A stretch of 14,791 nt of DNA. It comes from Acidimicrobiia bacterium. Lineage in GTDB: Bacteria > Actinomycetota > Acidimicrobiia > Acidimicrobiales > Acidimicrobilacustridaceae. The stretch covers positions 888 through 15,678 of the forward strand of contig JAEMTX010000028.1 in assembly GCA_016462055.1 (NCBI GenBank). Direction: 5' to 3'. Shown here in pieces: positions 11,734 through 14,791 of the stretch. Position numbers and translations under genes: made by a program. Under the pieces are notes generated by a model. It saw nothing but the letters and a program-made list of their open reading frames with translations, made no database searches and was not told the origin of the DNA. Position 1 is the stretch's first letter. Every line of letters starts with the position of its first letter.

Positions 11734-14235
11734 ATGGCGAAGAAGAAGACATCGGATGATGGCGAGAACTCCGGAGACGACACCGGCACAGGCGACGCGC
11801 CCCCGGTGACATTCGGGACCATCGAGCCAATTGAGATCCAGGAGGAGATGGAACGGTCCTTTCTTGATTACGCGATGTCGGTCATCGTGTCGCGTGCCCT
11901 TCCCGACGCCCGCGACGGCCTGAAGCCGGTTCACCGCCGCATCCTGTGGGGCATGTACGACCTTCGTGCGCTTCCCGATCGACCCACCATGAAGTGCGCC
12001 CGCGTTACCGGCGAAGTCATGGGCAAATATCACCCCCACGGCGACTCTGCGATTTACGACGCACTTGTTCGAATGGGCCAATCGTTTTCATTGCGTCATC
12101 CGCTCGTGCATCCGAAGGGCAACTTCGGTTCGCTCGACGAACCACCGGCAGCGGCGCGTTATACCGAATGTCGACTTGCCGCGATGGCGCTCGACATGCT
12201 CGCGGACATCGATGAAAACACCGTCGACTTTGTCGACAACTATTCGGGTGAGTTTCAGGAACCAGTAGTTCTCCCCAGCCGTTTCCCCAACCTGTTGGTA
12301 AATGGGTCGCAGGGAATCGCAGTTGGCATGGCGACCAACATTCCGCCGCACAACCTCGCTGAAGTTATCGACGCGGTGAATCACCTCCTCGGACACCCCG
12401 AAGCAACTCCTGATGACCTCATGGAATTCGTGAAGGGCCCCGATTTCCCGACGGGCGCGCTCATCATGGGCCGTCAAGGAATTATCGACGCGTACCGAAC
12501 TGGTCGCGGGTCAATCAAGCTTCGTGGCAAAGCAGAAATCGAAGAGGGCGCGCGCGCCGATCACATCATCATCACGGAACTTCCGTACCAGGTGAGCCCC
12601 AATCAGTTCATCGTGAAGGTCAAAGAACTGGTCGATAATCGCGAACTCGAGGGCATCGCCGAACTCAACGATGAATCGGCCAAGGGCAAAATGCGTCTGG
12701 TCTTGCGCCTCAAGCGCGACGCGCCGGCCCTAGTCATTCTCAACAACCTCTACAAGCGCACGCCGCTACAGACGAATTTCTCGGTCAATACCGTGGCGCT
12801 TGTCGACGGCATTCCTCGCACGCTGAACCTTCGTGACGCGCTCGTCGCGTATGTCGACCATCAGCTCGAAGTCATTACTCGTCGTTCGCAATATCGCCTC
12901 GACGAAGCGCAACGCCGAGCGCACATTGTCGAGGGCTTGCTGAAAGCTCTCGACCTGATCGATGAAATCATCGCTGCTATCCGCGCATCGGCCGACAAGC
13001 AGGCCGCTCGTGAAGCGCTCATGGCCGCGCCATTCGAGTTCTCCACCGAACAGGCCGAGCACATCCTCGATATGCAGTTGTCACGCCTCACTCGTTTGGG
13101 TCGCTCGCAACTCGAAGAGGAAATGGCCAAACTGCGCGAAACCATCGAAGGGCTCGAAGCCATTCTTGGTGACGAAGCAAAGAAGCGGTCGGTCATCAGC
13201 GAAGAACTTGGCGCCGTGCGCGAGGCCTACGCGCAGCCTCGCCGCAGCCAAATCACATTCGATGTCGGCGACCTCGATATCGAGGACCTCATCGACGATG
13301 AAGAGCTCGTGGTCACGATGTCGGCCAAGGGCTACATCAAGACCGTGTCTTCCGATTCATTCAAGCTGCAGGGCCGCGGCGGCCGTGGTGTTGCCGGAAC
13401 CAAACTCAAGGATGAGGACTACGTCCAGCACATCATCCATACGACAGCGCACGCGTATCTGCTGTTCTTCTCAACTCGCGGTCGGGTGTACCGACTCAAG
13501 GCGCACGAAATTCCGATGAAGGAACGCACTGCTCGCGGCACAGCCGTGGTCAACCTGCTTCCGTTGCAGCCCGATGAAAAGATCCAGGCGATCATCGATA
13601 CTCGTGATTACGAGACAAACAAGTTCTTGTTCTTCTGCACCAAGAACGGTCAGGTCAAGAAGACCAAGTTCACCGAATATGACTCCTCGCTTCGCGCTGG
13701 GCTTATCGCCATCAATTTGAAAGACACCGACGAACTCGTTCGTGTCATTCCCACCAACGGTGGCGATGACATCCTCATGGTGTCAAAGGCCGGTCAAGCC
13801 ATTCGATTCGCCGAAGACGAAGTTCGGGCCATGGGTCGCGCGGCGGCAGGTGTTCGCGGCATGAAGATGCGTGTTGGCGACGAAGTTGTCTCCTGCGATG
13901 TCACTCGCGAGGACGCAGCCATACTCATCGTTACCGATGGTGGCTACGGAAAGCGCACGCAACTCGACAAGTTCAATCGTCAGGGTCGCGGCGGTCAGGG
14001 TGTTCGTGGCATCAAGATCAACGAGAAGAAGGGCTCGGTCGTTGCTGCATTCATGGTTGGCATCGACGACGAGATCTTCGTGATCAATAGCATTGGCACG
14101 GTCATCCGCATGGAGGTTCGCGAAATCTCTTCCCAAGGCCGCGATGCAACCGGCGTCAAAGTTATGAACGTCACGAGCGGGCAGACAGTCGCCTCAGTTG
14201 CTCCGGTGCTTGGCACCGAAGAAGACGACGCGTAA
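11734..14235 (+). CDS. gyrA: DNA gyrase subunit A
   Basis: GyrA breaks and rejoins DNA and wraps it through its C-terminal beta-pinwheel. The 833-aa protein opens with an acidic, low-complexity extension of about 30 residues (MAKKKTSDDGENSGDD). The catalytic domain has LPDARDGLKPVHRRIL, the quinolone-binding HPHGDSAIYDA with Ser105 and Asp109 (equivalents of E. coli Ser83 and Asp87, the drug-sensitive residues), and catalytic Tyr143 in AARYTECRL. The C-terminal domain contains the GyrA-box as QGRGGRG at 546-552 (E. coli QRRGGKG) and a second box-like QGRGGQG at 750-756. The presence of the box, and pairing with gyrB, favours gyrase over topoisomerase IV. AGG lies 6 nt before the ATG. Confidence 0.98.
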   Translation: MAKKKTSDDGENSGDDTGTGDAPPVTFGTIEPIEIQEEMERSFLDYAMSVIVSRALPDARDGLKPVHRRILWGMYDLRALPDRPTMKCARVTGEVMGKYHPHGDSAIYDALVRMGQSFSLRHPLVHPKGNFGSLDEPPAAARYTECRLAAMALDMLADIDENTVDFVDNYSGEFQEPVVLPSRFPNLLVNGSQGIAVGMATNIPPHNLAEVIDAVNHLLGHPEATPDDLMEFVKGPDFPTGALIMGRQGIIDAYRTGRGSIKLRGKAEIEEGARADHIIITELPYQVSPNQFIVKVKELVDNRELEGIAELNDESAKGKMRLVLRLKRDAPALVILNNLYKRTPLQTNFSVNTVALVDGIPRTLNLRDALVAYVDHQLEVITRRSQYRLDEAQRRAHIVEGLLKALDLIDEIIAAIRASADKQAAREALMAAPFEFSTEQAEHILDMQLSRLTRLGRSQLEEEMAKLRETIEGLEAILGDEAKKRSVISEELGAVREAYAQPRRSQITFDVGDLDIEDLIDDEELVVTMSAKGYIKTVSSDSFKLQGRGGRGVAGTKLKDEDYVQHIIHTTAHAYLLFFSTRGRVYRLKAHEIPMKERTARGTAVVNLLPLQPDEKIQAIIDTRDYETNKFLFFCTKNGQVKKTKFTEYDSSLRAGLIAINLKDTDELVRVIPTNGGDDILMVSKAGQAIRFAEDEVRAMGRAAAGVRGMKMRVGDEVVSCDVTREDAAILIVTDGGYGKRTQLDKFNRQGRGGQGVRGIKINEKKGSVVAAFMVGIDDEIFVINSIGTVIRMEVREISSQGRDATGVKVMNVTSGQTVASVAPVLGTEEDDA

Positions 14236-14352
14236 TTCTTTTCCACCCACGAGCATTTTTGCCCGTGGCCATTCCCCAGCGTTCATCACGGATCTCATCC
14301 GTCGTTGCGTTCAAAAGTGCGGATCAATTATCCGTTAACGGGGGAGTGCTCT
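14236..14352. other. Gap between gyrA and the Tad-like gene
   Basis: Contains the stem-loop after gyrA, a weak promoter candidate (TTGCGT at 14305-14310, 17 nt, TTATCC at 14328-14333) and the strong Shine-Dalgarno of the next gene. No gene is supported. Confidence 0.5.
14247..14268 (+). terminator. Stem-loop after gyrA (possible terminator)
   Basis: CCACGAGC (14247-14254) and GCCCGTGG (14261-14268) pair at 7 of 8 positions around the loop ATTTTT, 11 bp after the gyrA stop. No T-run follows, so its efficiency is doubtful. Confidence 0.4.
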
Positions 14353-14685
14353 ATGGAGCCTCGAGATCAAGCCAACCGCCGCAAGGCCAATGGTCGCGAC
14401 GCGGGACAAATCCTTCCATTGGTGGCGGTCGCCCTCCTCGTGGTTGCGCTCATGGGTCTGCTCGTTGTTCGACTTGGGATGCAGGTTGATCGGCGAGCTC
14501 AGGCGCAGTCCGCGGCCGATGCGGTCGCCCTTGCGGGGGCGGTCGAAGGGGAGGACCGTGCCGGGTCGGTGGCCGAGGCCAATGGAGTGGTGCTTGAATC
14601 CTTTGAGGCTCGCGGTTACGAGGTCGAAGTTGTCGTGCGGCTCGGGGACGAACGGGCCACTGCTCGTGCCCGGCGCCAGTGGTGA
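14353..14685 (+). CDS. Small Tad-domain (TadE/TadG-like) membrane protein
   Basis: This 110-aa protein has a short basic cytoplasmic start (1-17), then the family motif DAGQILPLVAVALLVVAL leading into one membrane helix (about 20-42), followed by RRAQAQSAADAVALAGA (47-63). This Gly-Gln-helix-Ala-rich pattern is the N-terminal signature of Tad/TadG-like proteins and pilus-associated pseudopilins. The remaining ~45 residues are acidic then basic; there is no von Willebrand domain as in full TadG. The ATG at 14353 is chosen because GGGGGAG ends 6 nt upstream; a longer frame from 14305 lacks support. No other tad genes are visible, so a pilus role is only inferred. Confidence 0.8.
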   Translation: MEPRDQANRRKANGRDAGQILPLVAVALLVVALMGLLVVRLGMQVDRRAQAQSAADAVALAGAVEGEDRAGSVAEANGVVLESFEARGYEVEVVVRLGDERATARARRQW

Positions 14686-14714
14686 CCCTGTCGTACGGCG
14701 AGCCGGTTGGTGCG

Positions 14715-14720
14715 TACACT
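14715..14720 (+). promoter_or_regulatory. Leaderless-type -10 element of the last gene
   Basis: TACACT followed by 6 nt (TCGCCC) and then ATG 14727, the same hexamer and spacing as before the dciA-like gene. A weak -35-like TCGTAC lies 18 nt upstream. No Shine-Dalgarno precedes the ATG. Confidence 0.5.
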
Positions 14721-14726
14721 TCGCCC

Positions 14727-14791
14727 ATGACCGTCGACCAGACGCCCGGAGTCACCTTCTCGGCGTCGCCGACCCCCGGAGCCCCGCCTCC
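14727..14791 (+). CDS. Start of an unidentified gene (cut by window edge)
   Basis: Only 21 complete codons are present, beginning MTVDQTPGVTFSASPTPG. The segment is Pro/Thr/Ser-rich with no recognisable domain. The start is supported by the TACACT-N6-ATG arrangement and by a 41-bp gap after the Tad-like gene. No function can be given. Confidence 0.45.
   Translation, partial: MTVDQTPGVTFSASPTPGAPP

Noticed and set aside
1..14791. CRISPR arrays, tRNA/rRNA genes, insertion sequences, toxin-antitoxin or defence genes
   Set aside because: None seen on either strand; the window is a conserved core origin region without signs of horizontal transfer.

Overview
The window is a chromosomal replication-origin region of a GC-rich bacterium, most likely an actinobacterium (Actinomycetota). 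The gene order supports this: parB, parA, rsmG, jag, yidC, yidD, rnpA and rpmH on the minus strand, then dnaA, oriC, dnaN, recF, a DUF721/DciA-type gene, gyrB and gyrA on the plus strand. So do frequent GTG starts, a basic C-terminal tail on YidC and CCACA-core DnaA boxes. A deep-branching class such as Acidimicrobiia is plausible from the GyrA, RnpA and YidC sequences, but that is inference without a database search.

Left arm (1-4876, minus strand). rpmH, rnpA, yidD, yidC and jag form a tight run with very short gaps or 4-base overlaps. They encode ribosomal protein L34, the RNase P protein, and the YidD/YidC/Jag membrane-insertion and RNA-binding set. A GC-rich terminator after jag separates this run from rsmG (16S rRNA methyltransferase). 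The rsmG-parA gap holds two perfect 16-bp parS sites and a good parA promoter. parA then overlaps parB, which runs off the left edge.

Centre (4877-6939). A 331-bp divergent gap between rpmH and dnaA carries degenerate DnaA boxes and a perfect GC-rich inverted repeat. dnaA follows. The 319-bp dnaA-dnaN gap is oriC: DnaA boxes in both orientations, a 20-bp-offset direct repeat, a hairpin, and a textbook unwinding module (two overlapping boxes, GCCC, DnaA-trio-like triplets, then an AT-rich run).

Right arm (6940-14791, plus strand). dnaN and recF are nearly contiguous, followed by a dciA-like gene with a leaderless-type promoter, then gyrB and gyrA. Beyond gyrA lie a small Tad-domain (TadE/TadG-like) membrane protein and the first codons of an unrecognised gene, also with a leaderless-type promoter.

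The genes work together in starting replication (DnaA, DnaN, DciA, gyrase), repair (RecF), origin segregation (ParA/ParB/parS) and ribosome, tRNA and membrane biogenesis. I found no undescribed multi-gene system. The most interesting points are an apparent CTG start for rnpA in a CTGA overlap with rpmH, the clean origin-unwinding architecture, a methionine in YidC where the conserved groove arginine normally sits, and two identical TACACT-N6-ATG leaderless signals.
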